Positions 29,830 through 38,587 of a stretch of 64,000 nucleotides of DNA are shown in pieces. The notes beneath the pieces are model-generated. The model worked only from the letters and a program-made list of their open reading frames with translations, was not told the origin of the DNA and did no database searches. Origin of the DNA: Gammaproteobacteria bacterium. Its GTDB lineage: Bacteria; Pseudomonadota; Gammaproteobacteria; UBA6429; Thiohalophilaceae. The translations under genes were made by a program, and so were the position numbers. The first letter of the stretch is position 1. Every line of letters starts with the position of its first letter. The stretch is taken from contig JAOULO010000005.1 in the NCBI GenBank assembly GCA_029881995.1, forward strand, positions 1 through 64,000, written 5' to 3'.

Positions 29830-30035
29830 AGATGGGTGATTTCCTTTGACAGTTAATTAAGGCACTTCTGGAGGGCTATTGTATCATGCAGTCAAGTATA
29901 CTGCATCCACTGAAAAGGGCTTCATCTATATCAAAACTGGCTTAAGCATGATCACAAAATTTCCCAAAGGCATAGTTATATAAAATCCCCCCATGCTCAT
30001 GAATTTTGTCATAATACCAATAGCCCTTTTTATAT

Positions 30036-31160
30036 CTAGAGCTCCTGATGCTTAAGTAATAATTCCTTGTTTTTCTGATAAAAATTCCACATGAAAATGA
30101 TAAAAATACTTAGTATCCCACCAAATATAAAGCCAACCATTACGATCAGTCGTTTCCTTGGTTTTATTGGGGAACGTGGAAGTATAGGGGCCTGATCAAT
30201 TTGAAATAGCCTAACTCTTTCCGATTCGACCTGTAGTCTATCAAGTACTGCTAACCTTGACTGTAGTTGACGCAGTCCCGGGATATACAAACTACCGATG
30301 CTTTGTTTACTTATTGAGTTTAGTTTGACCTGTAAAGCCTTTGAACCTTCAAGATAGTGTGATGGTGGCTCCTTGTCACCTTCTAGTTTTAGCGCTCCAT
30401 CTGGAAGTTTGCTATCTTGTATATTCAGCTTACGTGCTATAGCAAGCTGTTCTCTTATTTTTTGAATCTTTTCCTTTTTTGACAACAAAGCATTTTCTTT
30501 TAAGTGTGAGATTTTCTGTTCAATTGTCTGTTTTTCATATGCAATTTTTCCCTTAATATCGCTAACAAGTTCATTGACTGTTTCCTGATGAACATATTCT
30601 ATAAACTGGTTTAATAGATTTACTGTTTCTTCCTTATTTGTATAGCGAAAAAGTAATGTAGCTTCCCCATCTTTACTTTTAAAACTCATATCTTGTCTAA
30701 ATGTATCATTAAATACATCTCTAGAATTCTCCTTACCAACAGAGTTTTGCTCGTACACAGAATATAAATTATTTTTCTCAAAAAAACCCCACTGATACTT
30801 TCTCAACATCATGTTCTTCGTAACTAGTGCAAAAACACTTTCTGGAGAATAAGATGTTTGCTGGCCGCTTTCACTCTCTACATTTACAGTAAACAAATTT
30901 AACAAGTCTATATCATCTGAATGTGGTGGTAAGAAATAGGCCTTAGATTCATATACTGGTGTCAATGACAAGGCATAAAAAATTGATAGAACCGTAACTA
31001 TTCCTGTTATCCCAGCTATCCAAATTTTTTTGTCCCATAACATTAGAAATATTTCAACCAGACTAATTTCATCCTCCTGGCGGCCTCCATATAGTTCCTG
31101 TGGAATTAGAACCTGGTAATTTGCTGGTTGTTTAGAGTTATCTATATTATTTTTAGGCAT
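30036..31160 (-). CDS. wzz: Wzz-type polysaccharide co-polymerase (chain-length determinant)
   Basis: 374 residues with the PCP-1 plan: a first membrane helix (IWIAGITGIVTVLSIFYALS, about 51-70), a large periplasmic domain rich in coiled coil (about 200-250), and a second helix (LIVMVGFIFGGILSIFIIF) preceded by the proline-rich PILPRSPIKPRKR. Wzz sets the number of repeat units added by the Wzy polymerase. It is a lone polysaccharide gene just upstream of gyrA and 18 kb from the main cluster. Its AT-rich composition differs from gyrA and mtnA and resembles the glycan operon. Confidence 0.9.
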   Translation of the reverse strand: MPKNNIDNSKQPANYQVLIPQELYGGRQEDEISLVEIFLMLWDKKIWIAGITGIVTVLSIFYALSLTPVYESKAYFLPPHSDDIDLLNLFTVNVESESGQQTSYSPESVFALVTKNMMLRKYQWGFFEKNNLYSVYEQNSVGKENSRDVFNDTFRQDMSFKSKDGEATLLFRYTNKEETVNLLNQFIEYVHQETVNELVSDIKGKIAYEKQTIEQKISHLKENALLSKKEKIQKIREQLAIARKLNIQDSKLPDGALKLEGDKEPPSHYLEGSKALQVKLNSISKQSIGSLYIPGLRQLQSRLAVLDRLQVESERVRLFQIDQAPILPRSPIKPRKRLIVMVGFIFGGILSIFIIFMWNFYQKNKELLLKHQEL

Positions 31161-31261
31161 AAAAAATCTAATTTTCTCGGTAATTACTATTTATTATTTA
31201 AATGCTCAAAGACGTTACCTATTCGACATTAAGGCAATCATAGTCGGCAATACTATATTAA

Positions 31262-32305
31262 TCAATTTAACATTAATTTACGTAACTCATTGTTATCTTG
31301 TAGTTCTACAACACCTTTCTCTGTCACTATAGCAGTCACTAAGCTAGCCGGTGTCACATCAAATACAGGATTCCAGGCTGAACCACCTTCTGCGGCCAAT
31401 CTTCTACCGCCTAAATTTAATATTTCATTCGAGTCTCGAGTTTCGATGGGTATATGGTCACCACTCGCAACACTCATATCAATAGTTGAGGTCGGTGCTG
31501 CCACCATAAATTTTACCCCATGGTATTTTGCTAATACGGCTAAATTATAGGTGCCAATCTTGTTGGCAACATCCCCATTAGCAGCAATTCGATCTGAACC
31601 GACTATTACCCACTGTACCTTACCCTGTTTCATCAGCCAGGCCGCAGCCCCATCAGTATTCAGTGTCACAGGAATACCATCTTTGATAAGTTCCCATGCA
31701 GTTAACCTCGAGCCTTGCATCCAGGGACGGGTTTCATCGGCATGGACTTCAGTAATTTTTCCCTGTGCATAGGCGCTGCGAATCACGCCAAGCGCTGTAC
31801 CATAACCACCTGTAGCCAGGGCACCGGCGTTGCAATGGGTCAAAACACCTGAACCCTGTTCAATGAGAGACGCCCCCAGTTCACCCATTTTATGATTGGC
31901 GGCAATGTCTTCTTCTAAAATAGCATGGGCTTCCTGTAATAACCTGGGTTCTGGATTACCATCAATCTCCTGGCAGACTTTTTTCATGCGTTCGATGGCC
32001 CAGAACAGATTCACGGCGGTGGGGCGGGATGCAGCCAGGGTATCAAAATCTTCCTGTATAGCTGCTAACCAGTTATCACCCTGCTTGGCAAACCGGTTTC
32101 GTGCAGCAAGGACAATGCCATAGGCAGCGGTAATCCCAATCGCCGGTGCACCACGCACGACCATATCGCGAATTGCATCGGCAACATCACGCACATCATG
32201 ATAGGAAATAAATTTATATTCTGCAGGCAGGATACGTTGATCCAGCAACTCCAGGTGGTCATCCTGCCAAACAATAGGACGGATAGTATCGTGTTGTTTA
32301 TTCAT
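31262..32305 (-). CDS. mtnA: S-methyl-5-thioribose-1-phosphate isomerase
   Basis: 347 residues, eIF2B-like fold. It isomerises methylthioribose 1-phosphate to methylthioribulose 1-phosphate in methionine salvage. Signatures: [18 protein letters not shown] (about 47-64), the Cys-containing [19 protein letters not shown], and [19 protein letters not shown] with the catalytic Asp. It is divergent from mtaD across a 107-bp intergenic region, so the two may share regulation. The next pathway enzymes (mtnB, mtnC) are not in the window. Confidence 0.95.
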   Translation of the reverse strand: MNKQHDTIRPIVWQDDHLELLDQRILPAEYKFISYHDVRDVADAIRDMVVRGAPAIGITAAYGIVLAARNRFAKQGDNWLAAIQEDFDTLAASRPTAVNLFWAIERMKKVCQEIDGNPEPRLLQEAHAILEEDIAANHKMGELGASLIEQGSGVLTHCNAGALATGGYGTALGVIRSAYAQGKITEVHADETRPWMQGSRLTAWELIKDGIPVTLNTDGAAAWLMKQGKVQWVIVGSDRIAANGDVANKIGTYNLAVLAKYHGVKFMVAAPTSTIDMSVASGDHIPIETRDSNEILNLGGRRLAAEGGSAWNPVFDVTPASLVTAIVTEKGVVELQDNNELRKLMLN

Positions 32306-32412
32306 AGCCAGCCAAGATACTCGAAAATCTCATACCTGGACAAGAGATTATTTTCACAGGCTTTCATGGTGAATATTTGCCCTGAAATCTTTTCCCTTGT
32401 ATCTTAGCGACC

Positions 32413-33720
32413 ATGCAAATCGATACCCTTATTACTGCTAAATGGATTATCCCGGTTGAACCCAAAGGCCTTATTTATCAGGACTATGCCATTGCCGTTC
32501 ATGAAGGCCGCATCATAGAGCTGCTACCTATTTCCAAAGCTGATCGCTACCAGCCAACCAACCGTATCGATTTAAACAATCAAATTCTAATGCCCGGCCT
32601 GATTAATGCCCACGGCCATGCCGCCATGAGCCTGATGCGAGGCATTGCCGATGATTTACCATTGATGGAATGGCTCAACGAACATATCTGGCCAGCAGAA
32701 CAGAAATATGTCGATGCCGAGTTTGTTTATGATGGTAGCCTGCTGGCCTGTGCCGAGATGCTGCGGGGTGGTACTACCTGTTTCAATGACATGTATTTCT
32801 ACCCGGAAGAGACCGCTCGGGCGGCAGAACATGCCGGTATGCGGGCCGTGGTTGGGCTCATAGTCATTAACTTTCCCTCCGCCTGGGCTCAGGATGCCGA
32901 TGAATATCTCAGTAAGGGCATCCAACTGCATGATGAACTCAGGAACAACTCCCTCATCAAGACAGCCTTTGCCCCCCATGCCCCTTACACCGTGGCCGAT
33001 GCCCCACTGGAAAAGATTCGTACCCTGGCAGAAGAGCTGGATATCCCTGTTCACATCCATGTCCATGAAACAGCCCATGAGGTGGAAGAAGCAGAAAAGG
33101 AATACCAGATACGTCCTCTGCAACGGCTGGAAAACCTTGGTTTGCTGACCCCTCACCTGGTCAGCGTACACATGACCCAGCTAACCGATGAGGAAATTAC
33201 CCGTTATGCCGATAGTGGCGCCCATGTGGTTCACTGTCCTGAGTCCAACCTGAAACTGGCCAGTGGCTTTTGCCCATTGGATAAACTGATTAAATCTGGC
33301 ATCAACGTAGCTCTGGGTACCGACGGTGCGGCCAGTAATAATGATCTGGATATGTTTGGTGAAATGCGCACCGCCGCCCTGCTCGCCAAGGCCGTGGCAG
33401 GCGATGCCAGTGCGGTCCCTGCCGAAGAGGTATTGCGCATGGCCACCATTAATGGAGCCAAGGCCCTGGGTTTGGATGAGGAGACCGGTTCATTAGAAGT
33501 CGGTAAGGCGGCGGACATCATTGCCGTGGACATGTCGGGTATTGAGACCACACCTTTATATGAGCCCATATCACAACTGGTCTATTCCACCGGACGAGAC
33601 AGAGTGACGAATGTATGGGTCGCCGGCAAACATGTCCTCAAAGACCGGGAACTCACCACCCTGGATACCGAGGCCATCCTGGACAAGGCCAATCAGTGGT
33701 ATCACAAACTGGCCGAATAA
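32413..33720 (+). CDS. mtaD: 5-methylthioadenosine / S-adenosylhomocysteine deaminase (TRZ/ATZ amidohydrolase)
   Basis: 435 residues, metal-dependent amidohydrolase. The first metal motif is NAHGHAAMSLMRG (about 65-77), with HIHVHETAHEVEEAEK, HCPESNLKLASG and GTDGAASNNDLDMFGEM following in family order. It deaminates methylthioadenosine to methylthioinosine and may also act on S-adenosylhomocysteine. In Pseudomonas the same gene sits beside mtnA and ubiG, and MTA is degraded through methylthioinosine. That supports the call over a generic amidohydrolase. Confidence 0.88.
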   Translation: MQIDTLITAKWIIPVEPKGLIYQDYAIAVHEGRIIELLPISKADRYQPTNRIDLNNQILMPGLINAHGHAAMSLMRGIADDLPLMEWLNEHIWPAEQKYVDAEFVYDGSLLACAEMLRGGTTCFNDMYFYPEETARAAEHAGMRAVVGLIVINFPSAWAQDADEYLSKGIQLHDELRNNSLIKTAFAPHAPYTVADAPLEKIRTLAEELDIPVHIHVHETAHEVEEAEKEYQIRPLQRLENLGLLTPHLVSVHMTQLTDEEITRYADSGAHVVHCPESNLKLASGFCPLDKLIKSGINVALGTDGAASNNDLDMFGEMRTAALLAKAVAGDASAVPAEEVLRMATINGAKALGLDEETGSLEVGKAADIIAVDMSGIETTPLYEPISQLVYSTGRDRVTNVWVAGKHVLKDRELTTLDTEAILDKANQWYHKLAE

Positions 33721-33770
33721 TTTTACCCTCCCATCTTTCTGTCTATCGTCTGCTAAGGTAAGCTTCATCC

Positions 33771-34481
33771 ATGACTACCGATACACTCAATTTCGACCCG
33801 GCCGAAGTGGCCAAATTCGAGGCCCTGGCCTCACGCTGGTGGGATCCCAACAGTGAATTCAAACCCCTGCACGAAATTAATCCACTCAGGCTGGATTACA
33901 TTGATCGCCGTGTCGGGCTGAAAGATAAAATTGTGGCCGATGTGGGCTGTGGCGGTGGCATCCTGTCAGAAAGCATGGCCCAGCGTGGTGCTGTCGTGAC
34001 TGGTATCGACATGGGCAAGGCACCACTATCGGTTGCACAGTTGCACAAACTGGAATCCGGTGTCGAAGTGGATTACCGTCAGGGTACTGCCGAAGAACTG
34101 GCGGCTGAAAAACCCGAACAGTTTGATGTGGTCACCTGCCTGGAGATGCTGGAACATGTCCCTGACCCTGCCTCGGTCATCAAGGCCTGTGCCGACCTGG
34201 TCAAACCCGGTGGCCATGTGTTTTTTTCCACCATCAACCGCAATCCCAAGTCCTACCTGTTTGCCATAATCGGGGCGGAATACCTGATGAAGATGCTGCC
34301 CAAGGGGACCCATGAATACAGCAAGTTCATTAAGCCCTCAGAGCTGGAAGGCTGGATCCGTGAGGCCGAGCTTAGCCTGCGTGAACTGACCGGTATGAGC
34401 TACAACCCACTGACCCGCAAATACAGCCTGGGTTATGACGTGGATGTGAATTACCTGATGCATTGCCAGAAACCGGCCTGA
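33771..34481 (+). CDS. ubiG: ubiquinone biosynthesis O-methyltransferase
   Basis: 236 residues. It performs both O-methylations of ubiquinone synthesis. The N-terminus [20 protein letters not shown] and [16 protein letters not shown] are typical of UbiG. SAM motif: [16 protein letters not shown] (about 55-70), then [16 protein letters not shown]. The gene follows mtaD by 50 nt and is followed at once by the HAD phosphatase, as in Pseudomonas. Confidence 0.96.
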   Translation: MTTDTLNFDPAEVAKFEALASRWWDPNSEFKPLHEINPLRLDYIDRRVGLKDKIVADVGCGGGILSESMAQRGAVVTGIDMGKAPLSVAQLHKLESGVEVDYRQGTAEELAAEKPEQFDVVTCLEMLEHVPDPASVIKACADLVKPGGHVFFSTINRNPKSYLFAIIGAEYLMKMLPKGTHEYSKFIKPSELEGWIREAELSLRELTGMSYNPLTRKYSLGYDVDVNYLMHCQKPA

Positions 34482-34489
34482 TTCAAACC

Positions 34490-35146
34490 TTGACTAAAAT
34501 AAACACGGTCCTGTTTGATCTCGACGGCACCCTGGCGGATACTGCGCCAGATCTGGCCTATGCCCTGAACCTGCAACGCACCCAGCGTGGTCTGCCAGAA
34601 ATGCCTCTGGAAGAAATTCGTCCTGCAGCCTCCCACGGCTCCATCGCCCTTTTGAAAGTGGGCTTCCAGATAGAACCCGAAGATGAAGGCTTTGATGAAC
34701 TGCGTAAGGAATACCTTGAGCTCTATGAAGCCAACCTGAATACCCATACCACCCTGTTCCCCGGCATGGATGCGATTCTCGATGAGATCGAATCCCGCCA
34801 CCTGAACTGGGGGGTGGTCACTAACAAACCGGGCTGGCTTACCGAGCCCCTGCTGGAGGCACTGAATGTCAAACACCGTGCCGTCTGTGTTATCAGCGGT
34901 GACAGCCTGCCGGAGCGCAAACCCCACCCTGCCCCCCTGCTACATGCCTGTAAGCTGGCTGGGAGTGAGGCCGAACAATGCATATATATAGGAGACGCCG
35001 AACGGGACATCGTGGCCGGACACCGGGCGGGAATGACCACCCTGATCGCCATGTTTGGTTATCTGTCCGAGGCAGATGACCCTGACAGCTGGCCCGCCGA
35101 TGGGCGTATCCATAGCCCTGCCGAGATCCTCGAATGGATAAAATAG
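34490..35146 (+). CDS. HAD phosphatase, MupP/Gph family
   Basis: About 218 residues. The nucleophile motif is VLFDLDGTLADTAPDLAYAL, then VVTNKPGW, GDSLPERKPHPAP (Lys) and YIGDAERDIVAG. This is the phosphoglycolate phosphatase fold. In Pseudomonas the gene next to ubiG is MupP, which dephosphorylates N-acetylmuramic acid 6-phosphate in cell-wall recycling, so MupP is at least as likely as Gph here. No ATG is available; TTG at 34490 (8 nt after the ubiG stop) or TTG at 34463 (inside ubiG) are both open, and neither has a clear Shine-Dalgarno. I prefer 34490 because the protein then begins a few residues before the nucleophile strand, as in relatives. Confidence 0.85.
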   Translation: MTKINTVLFDLDGTLADTAPDLAYALNLQRTQRGLPEMPLEEIRPAASHGSIALLKVGFQIEPEDEGFDELRKEYLELYEANLNTHTTLFPGMDAILDEIESRHLNWGVVTNKPGWLTEPLLEALNVKHRAVCVISGDSLPERKPHPAPLLHACKLAGSEAEQCIYIGDAERDIVAGHRAGMTTLIAMFGYLSEADDPDSWPADGRIHSPAEILEWIK

Positions 35147-35234
35147 CCCCTCCCCTTACAGGGGAGGGTTAGGGTGGGGTGATAAAATCATATTATTGAT
35201 CACCACCCCCTGGCCCCCTCCTGCAAGGAGGGGG
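35147..35234. repeat. REP/BIME-like inverted pair of palindromes
   Basis: Two units face each other. Unit 1 has the 8-bp stem CCCTCCCC/GGGGAGGG (35148-35168) and the tail TTAGGGTGGGGTGAT. Unit 2 (35214-35234) has CCCCCTCC/GGAGGGGG and, read on the minus strand, a similar tail ending GGTGATC. They fill the space between the phosphatase and rmuC and probably act as an mRNA-stabilising or terminating structure. A related single unit is at 40714-40747. Confidence 0.8.
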
Positions 35235-35301
35235 TATTCATTTTCTAACACCTTGGCATCTCGATGGTAAAAATTAATTTCCACTCCTGTATACTCAGGC
35301 C

Positions 35302-36576
35302 ATGTCTCAAGAACTCATCTATCTGGTCATATCGCTTGCCGCCGTTTTCTTAGGTGCACTACTTAGCTTCCTGTTTTTGCAGCAAAAACTGGCCAGGCTC
35401 CGTCTGGAAAATACCCAGCTGACCACCACCCTGGAGCTTGAGCGCCGGAGCAACGAGGAAAAACTGACGGCCCTCAATGAGGCCAAAGAACAGTTCGCCC
35501 AGACCTTCAGCCATCTCTCCAGCCAGGCCCTCAAGCACAATAGCGAGGAATTCCTCAAGCTGGCCGAACAGAATCTGAAACAGTTTAAGGAAAAGGCCGA
35601 CAGCGACCTGCAACAAAAAGAAAAGGCCATCGAGAACCTGGTCAAGCCCATCAAAGAAGCACTGGATAAAACCGAACAACAAATCCATAGCATCGAAAAA
35701 GAACGTAAAGAGGCCTTCGGTACCCTCCATGCCCATCTAGAAAACATGACCCGCATGCAGGAATCCCTGCAGGGAGAAACCCGTAATCTGGTACAGGCCC
35801 TGCGCCGTCCAGAGGTACGAGGCCAATGGGGTGAACTGACACTCAAGCGCCTCGCCGAACTGGCTGGAATGGTGGAATACTGTGATTTTTACGAACAGGA
35901 AAATATTAAAACCGAAGATGGTCGCCTGCGTCCCGATATGATCATTCGTATGCCGGATAAACGAGAGATCGTGGTCGATGTCAAAACCCCATTGGACGCC
36001 TATTTAAATGCCATCGAAGCCAATGACGATGCGAGCAAGCAGGCCGAACTGGTACGCCATGCCCGCAATGTTAAAAAACGCATCAATGAACTGGCCGATA
36101 AAAGTTACTGGAAACAGTTCAGTAATGCACCAGAGTTCGTGGTGCTGTTTATCCCCGGTGAACAGTTCCTTGGCGCAGCACTCGATGTGGATCGCTCCCT
36201 GCTGGAAGAGGCCCTGAGTAAACAGGTCATCCTTGCCACACCCACCAGTTTTGTTGCCCTGTTACGGGCCGTAGCCTATGGCTGGCGTCAGGAACAACTG
36301 GCAGAAAACGCCGAACACATTAAGCAGACCGGTGAACAACTCTATCAACGCCTGATGACCTACACCGATCATCTCAACAAACTGGGTAAAAGCCTGGAAA
36401 GCAGCGTGAAGCACTATAACAACAGCGTGGGATCCTTCGACACCCGCATCCTGCCCAGCGCACGCAAATTTAAGGAAATGGGTATCAGTACCGGTAAAGA
36501 GGTGGAACAACCACAAAAGATAGAAACAGCACCCAGGCAGCTTGATGCCCTGCAGTTTGAACTAGAAGATAGCTAG
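35302..36576 (+). CDS. rmuC: DNA recombination protein RmuC
   Basis: 424 residues. An N-terminal membrane helix (LIYLVISLAAVFLGALLSFL) leads into a long coiled coil (about 25-165). The RmuC nuclease-like domain follows, marked by LRRPEVRGQWGELTLKRLAE, DGRLRPDMIIRMPDKREIVV and DVKTPLDAYLNAIE. RmuC limits inversions at short inverted repeats in E. coli, probably by cutting DNA secondary structures. The gene is flanked by a BIME-like element and lies 4 kb before the inverted structured repeats; that closeness is only suggestive. Confidence 0.95.
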   Translation: MSQELIYLVISLAAVFLGALLSFLFLQQKLARLRLENTQLTTTLELERRSNEEKLTALNEAKEQFAQTFSHLSSQALKHNSEEFLKLAEQNLKQFKEKADSDLQQKEKAIENLVKPIKEALDKTEQQIHSIEKERKEAFGTLHAHLENMTRMQESLQGETRNLVQALRRPEVRGQWGELTLKRLAELAGMVEYCDFYEQENIKTEDGRLRPDMIIRMPDKREIVVDVKTPLDAYLNAIEANDDASKQAELVRHARNVKKRINELADKSYWKQFSNAPEFVVLFIPGEQFLGAALDVDRSLLEEALSKQVILATPTSFVALLRAVAYGWRQEQLAENAEHIKQTGEQLYQRLMTYTDHLNKLGKSLESSVKHYNNSVGSFDTRILPSARKFKEMGISTGKEVEQPQKIETAPRQLDALQFELEDS

Positions 36577-36579
36577 AAA

Positions 36580-36783
36580 TTACTGGCCCTTGATTTCCTT
36601 ACCAATGCGCTCAACACTCTGGCCTACCTTGCTCTTCACTTTATCGGTAAAATTTTGCTGTGCAAATGGATTGGCAATGACGCTACGGCCCTTGCCAATA
36701 TTGACACCAAACCACAGCCCCAGACAAAGCCCCACGATCAAACCAAATAGTAGATTTTTGAAGTTGATTCTCATCTCACGCAT
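36580..36783 (-). CDS. small membrane protein of unknown function
   Basis: About 67 residues. One transmembrane helix with glycine zipper character (LLFGLIVGLCLGLWFGVNIG) is followed by a basic, soluble tail containing FTDKVKSKVGQSVERIGKEI. I start at the ATG at 36781-36783, where AGGAG lies 10 nt upstream; an ATG three codons later (36774) is also possible. It runs convergently with rmuC (3-nt gap) and divergently from hpnC. I do not recognise a family. Confidence 0.6.
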   Translation of the reverse strand: MREMRINFKNLLFGLIVGLCLGLWFGVNIGKGRSVIANPFAQQNFTDKVKSKVGQSVERIGKEIKGQ

Positions 36784-36842
36784 CCTGAACAAACTCCTGA
36801 AGATGTTTTATTTGCATTTAACCATAACACAGGAAAGGCATC

Positions 36843-37691
36843 TTGCAAGATAACAAACAGGAAAATGCGATCCAGTATTGCGAACATATGGTGCGCAGTC
36901 ATTATGAGAATTTCCCCGTTGCCTCATGGTTCCTGCCTGCACACTTACGCAGACCTATCGCCGTTATCTATGCCTTTGCCAGAACCGCCGATGATATAGC
37001 CGATGAAGGCAATGCCCCTGCAGAGCAACGACTCGCGGAACTGGATGCCTATGGCCAACAACTGGAAAACATGCAAAAAAGTGAAGATCCGGTTTTTATC
37101 GCACTACAAGCTATAAGCCAACAGCATGATTTACCCGTACAACTGTTTCATGATCTGCTAACGGCTTTTAAAATGGATGTCACAAAAAAGCGGTATACCC
37201 ATTTTGATGAATTGCTATTTTATTGCCAGCATTCCGCCAATCCTATTGGCCGACTACTGGTGCATCTCAACAGGAAAGTTAGTGCAGAAAGTCTTAAGTA
37301 TTCAGACAATATCTGCACCGCCCTGCAGCTCATCAATTTCTATCAGGATCTTGAACAGGACTATCATGAGAATGACCGCATTTATATTCCGCAGGATGAA
37401 ATGCTGTCTTATGGTATCTCAGAACAACACTTTAAAAAACTGGAATCGGATAATGCCATGCAAAACCTGATGCAATTCCAGATCACTCGTGCCAGGGAAA
37501 TGCTATTATCCGGTAAACGATTGGGTACAATACTGCCTGGTCGCATGGGGTTTGAACTTCGCATGGTTGTTGCCGGTGGCCTGACAGTTTGTAAAAAGTT
37601 ACTCAATAGTAAAAGCAATGTCTTTGCACGCCCCAGACTCAATAAACTCGACTGGTTAAATATGCTCTTTCAAGCCACAATAGCAAAATAA
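36843..37691 (+). CDS. hpnC: hydroxysqualene synthase HpnC
   Basis: 282-residue trans-isoprenyl diphosphate synthase (squalene/phytoene synthase fold). The two Asp-rich motifs are RTADDIADEGN (about 45-55) and FYQDLEQDYHENDRIYIP (about 168-185). With HpnD and HpnE it turns farnesyl diphosphate into squalene: HpnC converts presqualene diphosphate to hydroxysqualene. The start is a TTG preceded by AGGAAAGG. The gene begins the tight hpnC-hpnD-hpnE group. Confidence 0.93.
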   Translation: MQDNKQENAIQYCEHMVRSHYENFPVASWFLPAHLRRPIAVIYAFARTADDIADEGNAPAEQRLAELDAYGQQLENMQKSEDPVFIALQAISQQHDLPVQLFHDLLTAFKMDVTKKRYTHFDELLFYCQHSANPIGRLLVHLNRKVSAESLKYSDNICTALQLINFYQDLEQDYHENDRIYIPQDEMLSYGISEQHFKKLESDNAMQNLMQFQITRAREMLLSGKRLGTILPGRMGFELRMVVAGGLTVCKKLLNSKSNVFARPRLNKLDWLNMLFQATIAK

Positions 37692-37714
37692 TCCGCCTAT
37701 ACTCGTCTGATACC

Positions 37715-38587
37715 ATGACCCCCGACAATTATTGCCAGGAAAAGGCCGCCAGTAGTGGCTCCAGTTTTTATTACAGCTTCCTGTTTTTGCCCGAGCAAAA
37801 GCGCAAGGCCATCATTGCCCTGTATGCCTTCTGCCGTGAAGTCGATGATGTGGTTGATGCCCAGACCGAAGTACATATCAAACAAACCAAACTGCACTGG
37901 TGGCGTAATGAAATACAGGCACTATTTGATGGTCATCCACAACACCCGGTGACACGCGCCCTGCAAGCCGTCATTCAGGATTTCAATCTACCTCAGGAAC
38001 AGTTTGAAGAAATCATCGATGGCATGGAAATGGATTTATTGCAAAACCGTTATGACAGCTTTAAAGATCTCAGCCTCTATTGTCATCGTGTCGCCAGTGT
38101 GGTTGGCCTGTTATCCATAGAGATCTTTGGTTATCAGGATCGACAAACTCGAAAATTTGCCCATGACCTGGGCATGGCCTTCCAGCTCACCAATATCGTG
38201 CGTGATGTCTACGAAGACTCAACTCGAAACCGTATTTACCTGCCACAGGATGAGCTGGCCGAATTCAATGTGGATGATAAAACTATTCTCCAACATCAAA
38301 ATAATGAAGCCTTTGTTGCCTTAATAAAGTTTCAGATCAAACGTGCCCGTGACTACTATGACAAAGCCCTGTCTGAGATCCCCGATGTTGACCGTTATGC
38401 CCAACGGGCCGCACTGGCCATGGCAAGGATTTATCTCGAGACACTCAATGAGATCGAGACAGATGGTTGTCGTGTACTGGAACATCGTATTAAATTAACA
38501 CCTATTAGAAAGGTATGGCTGACCTGGAAGACCTTACGTCAGGAAAAACGCCGGTATAAAAAATGGCTGCGACAGAATCCAAAATAG
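37715..38587 (+). CDS. hpnD: presqualene diphosphate synthase HpnD
   Basis: 290 residues, same fold as HpnC but a different step: it condenses two farnesyl diphosphates to presqualene diphosphate. The Asp-rich motifs are FCREVDDVVDAQ (about 41-52) and LTNIVRDVYEDSTRNRIYLP (about 160-180). It starts 23 nt after hpnC and its 3' end overlaps hpnE by 25 nt. A phytoene synthase role is less likely because hpnC and hpnE are adjacent. Confidence 0.93.
   Translation: MTPDNYCQEKAASSGSSFYYSFLFLPEQKRKAIIALYAFCREVDDVVDAQTEVHIKQTKLHWWRNEIQALFDGHPQHPVTRALQAVIQDFNLPQEQFEEIIDGMEMDLLQNRYDSFKDLSLYCHRVASVVGLLSIEIFGYQDRQTRKFAHDLGMAFQLTNIVRDVYEDSTRNRIYLPQDELAEFNVDDKTILQHQNNEAFVALIKFQIKRARDYYDKALSEIPDVDRYAQRAALAMARIYLETLNEIETDGCRVLEHRIKLTPIRKVWLTWKTLRQEKRRYKKWLRQNPK

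Noticed and set aside
35319-35846. 175-codon minus-strand frame opposite rmuC, rich in Ser, Arg and Leu
   Set aside because: Mirror of the RmuC coiled coil; low-complexity composition is typical of antisense reading.
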